Below the pieces are notes generated by a model, which saw only the letters and a program-made list of their open reading frames with translations, had not been told where the DNA came from and did no database searches. From Pseudomonadales bacterium (GTDB lineage Bacteria; Pseudomonadota; Gammaproteobacteria; Pseudomonadales; Pseudohongiellaceae): a stretch of 33,259 bases of DNA. The stretch's first letter is position 1, and each line of letters opens with the position of its first letter. The translations under genes and the position numbers were made by a program. This document shows positions 1 through 8,343 of this stretch, piece by piece. The stretch covers positions 1 to 33,259 of the forward strand of contig JALEHB010000221.1 in assembly GCA_022763285.1 (NCBI GenBank). The letters are read 5' to 3'.

Positions 1-283
1 CAGTGACACAGAGATCGTCAATCTGCGTGTGAATGTGCATGCCCGGCGTCAGGATTTCGATCTGCCGCAAATTGAGCAACAGCCCGGCAATGAGATTGCG
101 CCCGTCAGGGTCTTTGGTTGTGAGTCTGCGGTTAACGTGCGCGAACGTGATTCACTGGCGGTGGATGAGTTACTTGCAGGGCCTCTGATCATTACTGAAT
201 ATGCGGCCACCACCTATGTGGCGCCAGGTTGGCAGCTGTATCGTGATGCGATTGGCAATTTACGCTTGCAACGCTGCCAGTGA
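1..283 (+). CDS. Hydantoinase/5-oxoprolinase subunit A, C-terminal fragment
   Basis: The open frame enters from the left edge and ends at TGA 281-283, so only about 93 C-terminal residues are visible. The end carries the pattern GPLIITEYAATTYVAPGW, close to the GPAIIEEYxxTTVVPPGW signature that closes the HyuA/N-methylhydantoinase A/5-oxoprolinase A family. These enzymes perform ATP-dependent opening of hydantoin-like or 5-oxoproline rings, usually with a HyuB partner subunit. The catalytic ATPase part lies outside the window, so the substrate cannot be judged. The gene is followed by a 200-base gap and seems unrelated to the envelope cluster downstream. Family assignment is fairly secure; the exact enzyme is not. 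Confidence 0.75.
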   Translation, partial: SDTEIVNLRVNVHARRQDFDLPQIEQQPGNEIAPVRVFGCESAVNVRERDSLAVDELLAGPLIITEYAATTYVAPGWQLYRDAIGNLRLQRCQ

Positions 284-412
284 TAAACAGGAATCTGCGT
301 GCCAGTGAGTTTACAGGGTAAATTTTCTGGTGATATAAGAAATTTCACAAAGGGGGCGGGCGAATGAATCCCGCAGGCGCTATGCTCCGTAGTTGCAACA
401 GGAGAAGCCGCC

Positions 413-469
413 ATGTGCCGCCAGCTATCACGGAAGTATTTCCGGGGAATTGTTAGCTGTGGAAAATAG
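413..469 (+). CDS. Possible 18-codon leader ORF upstream of the TPR gene
   Basis: A short frame (starts MCRQLSRKYF, 18 residues, 4 basic side chains within the first 11 residues) begins with ATG at 413. It is preceded by AGGAG at 400-404 with 8-base spacing, a better ribosome-binding site than that of the gene starting at 484. It ends 14 bases before that gene. The inverted repeat CGGAA-GTAT-TTCCG (431-444) lies inside it. It could be a translated leader that delivers ribosomes to the next gene, or a chance ORF. No family is recognisable. Confidence 0.3.
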   Translation: MCRQLSRKYFRGIVSCGK

Positions 470-483
470 GTTGATCGACTGAA

Positions 484-1884
484 ATGCAAGCCGCCGTCAG
501 CAAAATGACAAAACTGGGTCTGCTGGGGATCTTCATGACCCTGGCCTTGCCGCTCTGGGCCCAATCCGATCCGGCGGATGAAACCGGCAGTGATGCCTCC
601 GAGTCTGAACCCGTGCAACTGCGTGATCGCAGTCGCATACTCTATATCGATGTTCCGGTACCGCTGATTCCCGGTCAGGAACCGGAATTTCCCGAAGCCC
701 AATTCACCAGTCCCGCAGCGCAATCGGCAGAGTTTCAGGACCAGGCCCAGGTCATTGCAGACTATGCCCGGGCAATCAGCGACATTGAACGGCAGGGCGG
801 AGCCTGGGACCAGATGCTGGTGGAGGAATTAACGGCACTTGGCGCCTTGCAGCAGCAACAGGGTCAGCATCTTCAGGCAACCGAGACCCTGACCAGGGCC
901 CTGCATGTTAATCGTATTAACAGTGGCTTACATGCCATCGATCAGGTGCCGGTGGTCGAGCAATTAGTCGAAAGCTACCTGGCGCTTGGCGACTGGGCCA
1001 ATGTCGACCTGTATCAGAATTACCTCTATTACGTGCAACACCGGGCCTATGGTGGCAATGATCCCCGTCTGATCCCGGTGCTGAATACCCTTGGCCTGTG
1101 GAATATCGAAGCCTTCAATCTGGGTTTCGGTGAGCCCCTGGGAATTCGTCTCAGTACTGCCCAGTTACTGTTTGCCTCGGCGGCGCGCATGGTTGGCACA
1201 TATTTTGGATCGGAAGATGAGCGGCTGGTGCCCTATTTGCGCAATATTGCCAAATCCGCCTATCTGGTTTCCCAGTATCCGGACTACATGCGCGAGGTAG
1301 ACGGGCCCGAATACCGGGCCAGTCAGCAGGATTTCGGGCGGCAGCTGGGCTTCGATCGCCTGCGCAATCCCCGTGGTTTCGGTGCCGGTCGCGAGGCCTT
1401 GCTGGAGGTGGTGGAATACTTTCAGGTTCAGCCAGGGGCAGAGTATGAGCTGGCCGAGGCAGTGGCCAACCTGGCGGACTGGAATCTGATCTTCGAGCGT
1501 TATCGCCGCGCTGAGGAACTCTATGGCGAGGCGTGGAATATTCTCGCCGCGCAGGAAAATAGTGAGGAACTTATTGAGCGTTTATTTGGTCAAGTAATAC
1601 CCATACCCACGTTTGCACACCTGCCTACCAATCTGTTGCTGGGTGCATCGGACAGTCAGGACAAGCTGGGATTGCACCATGACTATGCAGATGTGCGTAT
1701 GGATGTGGGCCAGGATGGTGCGCCGCGACGAGTCGAGGTGATTACCGAAGAAAACGAGGCCAATGACAGGCAATTGTCACGCCTGCGACGGGAAGTGCGT
1801 GATACCGTCTTTCGTCCGCTTATCGTTGACGGCGAAATTCGAGAAAGCAGCGGGCATGTTTTTCGCTATCGCTACTGGTTTTGA
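484..1884 (+). CDS. Secreted TPR protein with TonB C-terminal-like domain
   Basis: A 466-residue protein with an N-terminal signal peptide (hydrophobic LGLLGIFMTLALPLW, cleavage probably after WAQ near residue 27), so it should be exported. Helical TPR-like segments are visible around residues 85-155 and 310-350. The last 70 residues (VRMDVGQDGAPRRVEV ... VFRPLIVDGE ... FRYRYWF) follow the spacing of the TonB C-terminal/energy-transducer domain: a dG turn, a helix, then fxP and a final beta strand. It lacks the TonB transmembrane anchor and proline-rich linker. An in-frame TGA at 472-474 limits the start to ATG 484 or ATG 508 (MTKLGLLG); neither has a strong ribosome-binding site. It is the first gene of the envelope cluster. 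Function is unknown; a periplasmic adaptor is an inference. Confidence 0.75.
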   Translation: MQAAVSKMTKLGLLGIFMTLALPLWAQSDPADETGSDASESEPVQLRDRSRILYIDVPVPLIPGQEPEFPEAQFTSPAAQSAEFQDQAQVIADYARAISDIERQGGAWDQMLVEELTALGALQQQQGQHLQATETLTRALHVNRINSGLHAIDQVPVVEQLVESYLALGDWANVDLYQNYLYYVQHRAYGGNDPRLIPVLNTLGLWNIEAFNLGFGEPLGIRLSTAQLLFASAARMVGTYFGSEDERLVPYLRNIAKSAYLVSQYPDYMREVDGPEYRASQQDFGRQLGFDRLRNPRGFGAGREALLEVVEYFQVQPGAEYELAEAVANLADWNLIFERYRRAEELYGEAWNILAAQENSEELIERLFGQVIPIPTFAHLPTNLLLGASDSQDKLGLHHDYADVRMDVGQDGAPRRVEVITEENEANDRQLSRLRREVRDTVFRPLIVDGEIRESSGHVFRYRYWF

Positions 1885-2235
1885 GCGCGGCTGTCCCTGG
1901 GGACTGGCCATTGTCGGGCGCAGTGAAACTGTCCGGCAACGATTGTAGTACTAATAGTAATAACTTAGCGTTAGCATCAAGGCATGTTTGCCAGTCATGC
2001 CGCGCACCAGGCAGCCTGGAACACATCGGCACAGGCCGGAACAAAAGGACCGGCGCATTCAGGCGCGATTAAGCGCCTGCCCCGTACAGTGCAGGATGGC
2101 CCGTGGAGCGAGCGCAGTAAAACACGGCTCCGGCGCCGAAATTTGGCTTTATTGCCATGATATGTCGTTAAAATTCATGATTCTGTGGGTAATATCCCAT
2201 GCAGGGATCGCCAGACAGACTCCGGTGAGGCCTTT
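1885..2235 (+). other. Non-coding gap with small inverted repeats
   Basis: This 351-base gap inside the cluster has no convincing gene. It holds an imperfectly spaced AT-rich patch (about 1945-1972), the inverted repeat CCAGGC-A-GCCTGG (2007-2019), a perfect hairpin CAGGCGC-GATTAA-GCGCCTG (2060-2079) and the palindrome CGGCGCCG (2131-2138). None is followed by a T tract, so they are not classical terminators. A second AT-rich stretch (2140-2200) could contain a promoter for the serine-rich lipoprotein gene, but no well-spaced -35/-10 pair stands out. Confidence 0.4.
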
Positions 2236-3459
2236 ATGAGAACCGCTTCAGACAAGATCCAATACGCTGTCCAGACCGGCCTGGGTAAAAAGGCTGGCCG
2301 TCTGCTTGTGCTCAGCGCCCTGAGCACGGTGCTTTGGGCCTGCGAGTCCACCAGCCAGAGCTCCTCCAGCAGCAGTATGCCGTCCATGCCTTCGGCCAGT
2401 TCCTCATCCAGCAGTTCCAGCAGTTCGCCGGCCATGCCGTCTTCGAGTTCTTCCTCCAGCAGTAGCTCCAGCAGCCTGCCATCGCCCAGCTCAAGCTCCT
2501 CCAGTTCCTCGTCGAGCCTGCCCTCGGCCAGTTCCAGCAGTTCTGCCGGTTCTCCCCAGCCCAGTATCAGTAGCAGTTCCTCGTCCGGGAGCCAGAGCAG
2601 CAGTCCCTCGTCGCGGAATGGCTCATTTCCCAGTGATAGTGGGTCCAGCCAGGGTCAAAGCTCCACTTCGGCCGGCTCCAGCCAGTCCAATTCGGGAAAT
2701 TCTCCCACCCAGTCTGCAGGTTCCCAATCTCGTCTGCCTACAGACGGAAATAGCGGTTCAAGTGGGAGAGATACCTCAACAGGAGACCTAGGTACCGGCC
2801 AAAGTGGGGATTCAGGTGAATTAAATGGCATTTCCAGGTCATCTGGTGGGGATTATAGCCTCGACACCCTGCCAGGCGGTGGCCTGAATCGGGGCGACAG
2901 CGGTAATAGAGGAGACAGCAGCAATAATAGTGCTGGCAATAACAACAGCAGCACCACCGGCACCGGTGGCAGCACTGCCAGCAGCCCCGCTCAGAACGGC
3001 AGCTCGCAGCAGCCGGGTGGCACTGGCGCCATGACCGCAGCCGAGCGCACAGCCGCTCTGGATGAAGCCCTGCAGCGGGGTTATGAAACCTTTGATGGCT
3101 TCATCCTGGGAGAAAGATCCCGGGCCCAGCAGGAAAGCAACCAGGCCGGTAGCATGGAGATTCCTGGCGAAGATTCCGGCAGTCGGGGTGGCATTGGCGG
3201 CAATGCCGGCCAGCCCCAGATTCTGAATGAGGGCGGCGCCACTGTCCCTGGCGGGGTGATTGCCGCCAGCCAGCCCGTGGTTTCTTCTTCGGCTCCGGCT
3301 GAAACCTTTCCGCCACCGGAGGATATTCCCAGTGGCCGGGATGACGATGTGGTGGCCCGCCAGATTCGGGAAGCGGCCATGACCGAGCCGGACCCCGAAT
3401 TACGGGAAGCCCTGTGGGAAGAGTATCGAAACTATACTGGCCTCAGTGCAGACCAGTAG
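2236..3459 (+). CDS. Serine-rich low-complexity lipoprotein
   Basis: I place the start at ATG 2236, behind GGTGAGG at 2224-2230, rather than an upstream in-frame start at 2185 that lacks such a site. The 407-residue product has a long signal peptide ending in the lipobox LWAC, with the lipidated Cys at residue 36. Residues about 40-155 are almost pure serine with interspersed Pro, Ala, Met and Leu, followed by a Gly/Ser/Asn-rich stretch to about residue 265. Only the C-terminal 140 residues look able to fold, ending in a helical segment (DDDVVARQIREAAM ... LWEEYRNY). Serine is written with mixed AGC, AGT, TCC and TCG codons. The likely role is a lipid-anchored protein with a long flexible tether spanning part of the periplasm. 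No characterised homologue is recognised. Confidence 0.8.
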   Translation: MRTASDKIQYAVQTGLGKKAGRLLVLSALSTVLWACESTSQSSSSSSMPSMPSASSSSSSSSSSPAMPSSSSSSSSSSSSLPSPSSSSSSSSSSLPSASSSSSAGSPQPSISSSSSSGSQSSSPSSRNGSFPSDSGSSQGQSSTSAGSSQSNSGNSPTQSAGSQSRLPTDGNSGSSGRDTSTGDLGTGQSGDSGELNGISRSSGGDYSLDTLPGGGLNRGDSGNRGDSSNNSAGNNNSSTTGTGGSTASSPAQNGSSQQPGGTGAMTAAERTAALDEALQRGYETFDGFILGERSRAQQESNQAGSMEIPGEDSGSRGGIGGNAGQPQILNEGGATVPGGVIAASQPVVSSSAPAETFPPPEDIPSGRDDDVVARQIREAAMTEPDPELREALWEEYRNYTGLSADQ

Positions 3460-3509
3460 AGCGAAGCGTGCAAGAGTATTTGCGTTAATGCATTTGGTGA
3501 AGGAGTAAG

Positions 3510-4709
3510 GTGAAGCATATGTTGAGAGCAAGCAGACAGGTTTTCAGTCTCATGCTGTTGGCCATTCTGGCCACGGCCTGTTCGACGCATACCGTCAAGA
3601 CCACAACCTATACTCCGGTGATTCAAAGTAGCGAAAACATTCCGGAAGAGTTGCTGCTCGATGTGGGAGTCTCCATTTTCGATCCGGGCCTGGATGAGGT
3701 GGAAGATGCCGACGAGGAAGTGACCAATGGTCAGATTCGCGTGGCTGAATCCCGCTACGCCCCCTACCTGCTGGCCAGCACCCTGCAGCGATCAGGCAAC
3801 TGGGGCATCGTGCGGGTGATGCCCAATGATTCCAGCCCTATGGATGTACAGGTAGATGCCACCATTCTGCGTTCCAATGGCGAGGCCATGGTAGTGCGGG
3901 TGGATGTCAGCGACTCCACCGGTCGGCAGTGGTACAGCAAGGAATACGAAGAAGTCATCAGCCAGTTCAGTTATGACCCGGCACAGCGGCAGCAGAATGA
4001 TCCTTTTCAGGTGTTGTACAACAATATCGCCAATGATCTGCTCGCCTGGCGCCAGCGCAATCTGGACAGCCAGCGCATCCTGGCCATTCGCACGGTTTCG
4101 GAAATGCTGTTTGCCCAGCGTTTTTCCGAGCAGGCCTTTGACGATTACCTGACCAGGGATAGAGATGGTCATTACCAGATTGCCTCGTTGCCGGCAGAGA
4201 ATGATCCGTTGTTGCAGCGCATTCGCCAGATCCGTGAACGTGACTTCATGTTTATCGATACGGTGCAGGACTACTACGCCACCTTTACCCGGCAGATGCG
4301 TCTGCCCTATGACTCCTGGCGCGAGCAGAGCTATCACGAAACCATTGCCCTGCGGGAATTGCGCGATTCTGCCCGACGCCGGTTCATTGCCGGTACAGCG
4401 GCGGTGATTGGCGGACTGGCAGCCGCCACCAGTGGTGGAAACTACGCCACCCAGGCCGGTGGTGCCGTGGGTGTTGGTGCCGGTGCCTATCTGATCAAGA
4501 GTGGCTTCGACAAACAGGCCGAAGCACGCATGCATATGGAGTCCCTCGAAGAGCTGGGCCAGTCACTGGAAAACGAGGTGGCCCCGCGCGTTATCAATCT
4601 GGAAGATCGCACAATCACGCTCACCGGTACTGTCGAAGAGCAGTATTCACAGTGGCGTGAAATCCTGGCAGATATCTATGCTGCAGAGATGGGCGAGTCC
4701 TGGCAGTAA
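3510..4709 (+). CDS. Lipoprotein of unknown function with glycine-rich hydrophobic segment
   Basis: A 399-residue protein starting at GTG 3510, four bases after AGGAG (3501-3505); ATG 3519 is the alternative. The signal peptide ends in the lipobox LATAC, with Cys at residue 24. Residues about 30-180 look like a mixed alpha/beta domain (LLLDVGVSIFDPG, then ESRYAPYLLASTLQRSGNWG) of the kind seen in envelope lipoproteins that bind partners. Residues about 180-290 are helical. Residues about 293-330 form a Gly/Ala-rich hydrophobic stretch (AAVIGGLAAATSGG, GGAVGVGAGAYLI), resembling glycine-zipper segments that can insert in membranes. It sits 50 bases after the serine-rich lipoprotein and 18 bases before the TPR membrane protein, so it is probably co-transcribed. 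Function unknown. Confidence 0.8.
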   Translation: MKHMLRASRQVFSLMLLAILATACSTHTVKTTTYTPVIQSSENIPEELLLDVGVSIFDPGLDEVEDADEEVTNGQIRVAESRYAPYLLASTLQRSGNWGIVRVMPNDSSPMDVQVDATILRSNGEAMVVRVDVSDSTGRQWYSKEYEEVISQFSYDPAQRQQNDPFQVLYNNIANDLLAWRQRNLDSQRILAIRTVSEMLFAQRFSEQAFDDYLTRDRDGHYQIASLPAENDPLLQRIRQIRERDFMFIDTVQDYYATFTRQMRLPYDSWREQSYHETIALRELRDSARRRFIAGTAAVIGGLAAATSGGNYATQAGGAVGVGAGAYLIKSGFDKQAEARMHMESLEELGQSLENEVAPRVINLEDRTITLTGTVEEQYSQWREILADIYAAEMGESWQ

Positions 4710-4727
4710 TCGAGTCCGTCAAAACCT

Positions 4728-6254
4728 ATGTCAGAACGAGAAGTTGAAAATGCCGCAGAGGCAGCAGGCAATGCTGACGATCTGCCGCTGAATCCCCCGC
4801 CCGCCAGCCCCAGAAATCAGCCCCCGGTCTGGTTGTGGATCGGTGTGGGCGTGTTGGCGGTGCTGGCCCTGTTTGTGGTGTTTGTCCTGCCGGGCATTGT
4901 CAGTGAGTACGAATTGCCCCTGGAAAGAAGAATAGAAACACCCCTTGCTACACCGGCCACCTCTGGTCAGCCCGAAGCACCGGCGGTGTCCCCTTTCGAG
5001 GAAGCGCAGCGTGCCAACCAGCGCAAACAAGCCCAGGATGTGCTGGCTGAATTGTTGGAAAACCAGAATGAACTGGATGGCCTGGAAGTCACCGCCTGGG
5101 CCGATTCGCAGTATCAGGCAGCCCTGGAGCAGGCCAGCAGTGGTGACGAGGCCTACCGGGCCCAGGAATTCCTGCAGGCCACCACGGCATACAGTGAGGC
5201 CAGGGATGAGCTACAGGCCTTGCTGGAGTCAGTACCCCAGGTACAACAGCGACTGCTCGAGGAAGGTAATGAGGCCCTGGCAGCAGGGGACAGCACAGTG
5301 GCTGAGGATCGTTTCTCCCTGGCCCGGCTGCTGGACCCGCAAAGTGAAGCTGCCGGTATTGGATTGCAACGGGCGCGCAGCCTTGATGAAGTCCTGGCTT
5401 TGATTGAACAGGCCGAAGACCTGGCCGAGATTGGTGAGCTGCGTGAAGCGCGCCAGATCTACAGCCAGATTCAGGCCCTGGACAGCTATAACGAAACTGC
5501 CATAGCGCGCATCCCGGAGCTGGATGCCGCCATCGCCCAGGCCGAGTTTTCACGCATTATGTCCGAGGGCTACGCCCGGCTGGAACAGGGCCAGCCTGAG
5601 CAGGCAATTACCGCCTTTGAACAGGCAGCAGCGCTGGGAGTCAATGAAGAACAGGCCAGGGCAGCCATCCTGCAGACCGAGACCGAAGTGGCCAATGCCC
5701 GTATCAATGCGGCAAGACAACGCATCGAGACAGCCGAAGCGGATGAGCAGTGGCAAACAGCAGTGGATGAATATGATGAAGTGCTGGCTATTGATCCGAA
5801 CCTGACCTTTGCCTTCAGTGGTCGCGAGTATGCAGAGAAACGGGCGCTTCTGGATCAGTTACTGGTCACTGCCATCAACAATCCGGAACGCTTCGCTGAC
5901 GAAGGTGTTTTTCAGGAAACAGTGGATGTGTATTACACCGGCCGCGATATTGAAAACCCCGGACCAAGGCTTCAAGGGCAGCTCGATGAATTGCAGGTCC
6001 TGCTGGAAAATTCCCAGGTGCCCGTCGAGGTCACCCTGGTTTCTGACAATCTCACTGAGGTGACCCTGCTGCGTGAAGCCGAACTCGGGCTGTTTGAACA
6101 AACCAGCGTGTCGCTCAAGCCTGGCCGCTATGTGGCCATCGGCCGCCGTGCCGGTTATCGCGAAGTGCGTGAGGAATTTGTGGTGGGTTTCGGTCAGACC
6201 CCGGAACGGGTAGTGGTGCAATGTGAAGAACGCGTTGTCGCGACGAGCAGGTAA
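4728..6254 (+). CDS. Membrane-anchored TPR protein
   Basis: A 508-residue protein with a cytoplasmic N-terminus rich in acidic residues and proline, a single transmembrane helix at about residues 34-58 (VWLWIGVGVLAVLALFVVFV) and no signal cleavage site, giving a periplasmic body. Residues about 95-390 are long amphipathic helices with TPR-type repeats (for example GYARLEQGQPEQAITAFEQA and WQTAVDEYDEVLAIDPN). The C-terminal 85 residues are beta-rich (VEVTLVSDNLTEVTL ... LKPGRYVAIGRRAGYREVR) and resemble a PEGA-type beta-sandwich, the domain repeated in the next gene. It is 7 bases upstream of that gene. TPR and PEGA domains are protein- or glycan-binding scaffolds, so an assembly role in the periplasm is likely but not shown. 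Confidence 0.8.
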   Translation: MSEREVENAAEAAGNADDLPLNPPPASPRNQPPVWLWIGVGVLAVLALFVVFVLPGIVSEYELPLERRIETPLATPATSGQPEAPAVSPFEEAQRANQRKQAQDVLAELLENQNELDGLEVTAWADSQYQAALEQASSGDEAYRAQEFLQATTAYSEARDELQALLESVPQVQQRLLEEGNEALAAGDSTVAEDRFSLARLLDPQSEAAGIGLQRARSLDEVLALIEQAEDLAEIGELREARQIYSQIQALDSYNETAIARIPELDAAIAQAEFSRIMSEGYARLEQGQPEQAITAFEQAAALGVNEEQARAAILQTETEVANARINAARQRIETAEADEQWQTAVDEYDEVLAIDPNLTFAFSGREYAEKRALLDQLLVTAINNPERFADEGVFQETVDVYYTGRDIENPGPRLQGQLDELQVLLENSQVPVEVTLVSDNLTEVTLLREAELGLFEQTSVSLKPGRYVAIGRRAGYREVREEFVVGFGQTPERVVVQCEERVVATSR

Positions 6255-6261
6255 GCAGAAA

Positions 6262-8340
6262 ATGGCCGAACGCGAAGACGACAACAAAATCGATCATGGG
6301 GCAACTGACCCCATTGTCCCAATTGATTTTACGCCGCAGGAAGAAACCACGCGGCACTTCAGTTATCAATTCCGCTGGCTACACCTGATACTGGCGACCG
6401 CCTCCATCTTTGTTGCAGTCGCTGTCTGGTTCGTGCTGACAGCGCGCTCTGTGGCCATTCAGGTTGAGCCGATCACCGCCGGGATCGAAATCGAGGGCGG
6501 ACTGCATTTCCAGCTTGGCCAGCGTTACCTGATTCGTACCGGCTCCTATGACCTGCGCCTGAGCAACCCGGGCTATCACGATTCCAATACCCAGCTTCTG
6601 GTGGATTCCCGGCAGAACCAGATTCACAATTTTGAAATGCGCAAACTGCCGGGCCTGGTAAGCATCGACAGTGAAGGGCTGACCGGAGCGCGTGCACAGA
6701 TCGATGGTGTCGATGTAGGCGTCACCCCCTTGAGGGACATCCCGGTAGAACCGGGCCAGCATAATCTGACCCTGACCATGGATCGCTATCTGAATCATAG
6801 TCAGACCATCGACATTGAAGGGCGGGAGGTGCAGCAGAGTTTCAGTGCCGAATTGCAACCGGCCTGGGCGGTGGTGAATTTCAGTACCAGCCCGGCCGGG
6901 GCGGAAGTACTGGTGGATGGTGAGTTGATGGGTAGCACACCGCTGGCTGCCGAGATCCTGCAGGGCAGCCACGAAGTCACCCTGAAACTGGCAGGCCACA
7001 AGGCCTGGCAGGATGAGCTGGATGTGATTGCTGGCGAAGATTTTTCCCTGCCTGCGGTGGCGTTGGAGCCGGCGGATGGCCTGGTGTTTCTGCAAAGCAA
7101 CCCCAGCGGCGCCAGTGTCACCGTCAGTGGTGAATTCAAGGGTTTGACTCCCCTTGAAGTTGCCCTGGCACCCGGCCAGAGCCATGAACTGACGTTTTTC
7201 AAGAGCGGCTATGAGTCCATCAAGCGCAGCATTCGCACCGAAGCGGACCAGGAAACGGAATTGCGGGTAGCACTCGAGCCGGTGACGGCGGCGGTGCAGA
7301 TTGCCGTAGAACCCAATGATGCCGAACTCTACATCAATGGTGAACTACGGGGGCCGGCCAATCAGACCATCGAATTGATGGCGGTAAGTCAGCAACTGGA
7401 AATACGCCGCGACGGCTATGTGCCCTATGTGACCGAGTTTACTGCTCGCCCGGGTCTGGACCAGCGTATTGAGGTGAATCTGAAATCCCTGGAGCAGGCC
7501 CGACTGGAGCAGATCGAACCGGTGATAAGCACGGCCGCCGGCCAGCAACTCAAACTGTTTTATCCCGGCGCCTTCACCATGGGTGCATCCCGCCGTGAGC
7601 CGGGACGCCGCGCCAACGAAACTCTGCGCGATATTCAGCTTGAAAAGCCTTTCTATCTGGCCGAGCGGGAAGTCACCAATGCCGAGTTCCGCCTGTTCGA
7701 ACCCGAACATAATTCCGGCACCGTGGCAGGGCTGACTCTGAACAACGAAGCCCAGCCGGTGGTACGGGTGAGCTGGACCCAGGCGGCCCTGTATTGCAAC
7801 TGGCTCAGTGAGCAGGAATCACTGCCCCTGTTCTATCAGGTCAGCGATGGCCAGATTACCGGCATCAACCCTGAAGCCACCGGCTATCGATTGCCCACCG
7901 AGGCTGAATGGGCCTGGGTGGCGCGCACCGACGGCAGTGGCAATGTACTCAAATACAGTTGGGGTGATGCGCTGCCTCCGCCGGAAAACGCCGGCAACTT
8001 CGGAGACGTCACCGCTCGCAATTATCTGGGTGAGGTGATGTTCGACTACGACGATGGTGTGTTCGCCACCGCAGCGGTCGCCTCCTACGCACCCAATTAC
8101 CATGGCATCTATGACCTGGCTGGTAATGTGGCGGAGTGGGTCCATGATTTCTACGGATCGGTGGGCAGCTTCGGCGGCGTGGAAGTGGATCCTCTGGGGC
8201 CCGCCAATGGAGAATTTCACACCATTCGTGGCAGTAGCTGGGCCCATGGTGCAATCACCGAGATGCGCCTGTCGTTCCGCGATTTCGGCGCCGAGCCACG
8301 AGACGACCTGGGCTTTCGAATCGCCCGCTATCTGGAATAA
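6262..8340 (+). CDS. PEGA-repeat protein with catalytically degenerate FGE/SUMF1 domain
   Basis: I choose ATG 6262, just after the upstream stop, over GTG 6223, which would overlap the previous gene. The 692-residue product has a transmembrane helix at about residues 40-60, then about five PEGA-like beta-sandwich units (roughly 63-410; clear examples contain VLVDGELMGSTPLAAEIL and VTVSGEFKGLTPLEVALA). Residues about 427-692 form a formylglycine-generating-enzyme/SUMF1 fold with GAFTMGAS, EVTNAEF, RLPTEAEWAW, GIYDLAGNVAEWV, IRGSSW and LGFRIARY. The cysteine pair of true FGEs, near the NRYRxAAR region, is absent: that stretch reads EMRLSFRDFGAEPRDDLGFR. The domain is therefore probably a binding module, not an oxidase. 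The topology puts PEGA and FGE-like parts in the periplasm. Confidence 0.85.
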   Translation: MAEREDDNKIDHGATDPIVPIDFTPQEETTRHFSYQFRWLHLILATASIFVAVAVWFVLTARSVAIQVEPITAGIEIEGGLHFQLGQRYLIRTGSYDLRLSNPGYHDSNTQLLVDSRQNQIHNFEMRKLPGLVSIDSEGLTGARAQIDGVDVGVTPLRDIPVEPGQHNLTLTMDRYLNHSQTIDIEGREVQQSFSAELQPAWAVVNFSTSPAGAEVLVDGELMGSTPLAAEILQGSHEVTLKLAGHKAWQDELDVIAGEDFSLPAVALEPADGLVFLQSNPSGASVTVSGEFKGLTPLEVALAPGQSHELTFFKSGYESIKRSIRTEADQETELRVALEPVTAAVQIAVEPNDAELYINGELRGPANQTIELMAVSQQLEIRRDGYVPYVTEFTARPGLDQRIEVNLKSLEQARLEQIEPVISTAAGQQLKLFYPGAFTMGASRREPGRRANETLRDIQLEKPFYLAEREVTNAEFRLFEPEHNSGTVAGLTLNNEAQPVVRVSWTQAALYCNWLSEQESLPLFYQVSDGQITGINPEATGYRLPTEAEWAWVARTDGSGNVLKYSWGDALPPPENAGNFGDVTARNYLGEVMFDYDDGVFATAAVASYAPNYHGIYDLAGNVAEWVHDFYGSVGSFGGVEVDPLGPANGEFHTIRGSSWAHGAITEMRLSFRDFGAEPRDDLGFRIARYLE

Positions 8341-8343
8341 GCC

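Noticed and set aside
356-374. Terminator after the hydantoinase fragment
   Set aside because: GCGGG/CCCGC forms only a 5-bp stem with a 9-base loop and no T tract.
2340-2560. Microsatellite-type phase-variable repeat in the serine tract
   Set aside because: Codons are mixed with no uniform tandem unit, so slippage-driven phase variation is not supported.
3792-4535. Long minus-strand frame opposite the second lipoprotein gene
   Set aside because: It is antisense to a gene with a clear signal peptide, lipobox and ribosome-binding site. Its predicted protein has no recognisable domain.
6262-8340. Active formylglycine-generating enzyme for sulfatase maturation
   Set aside because: Active-site cysteines are absent and no sulfatase gene is in the window.
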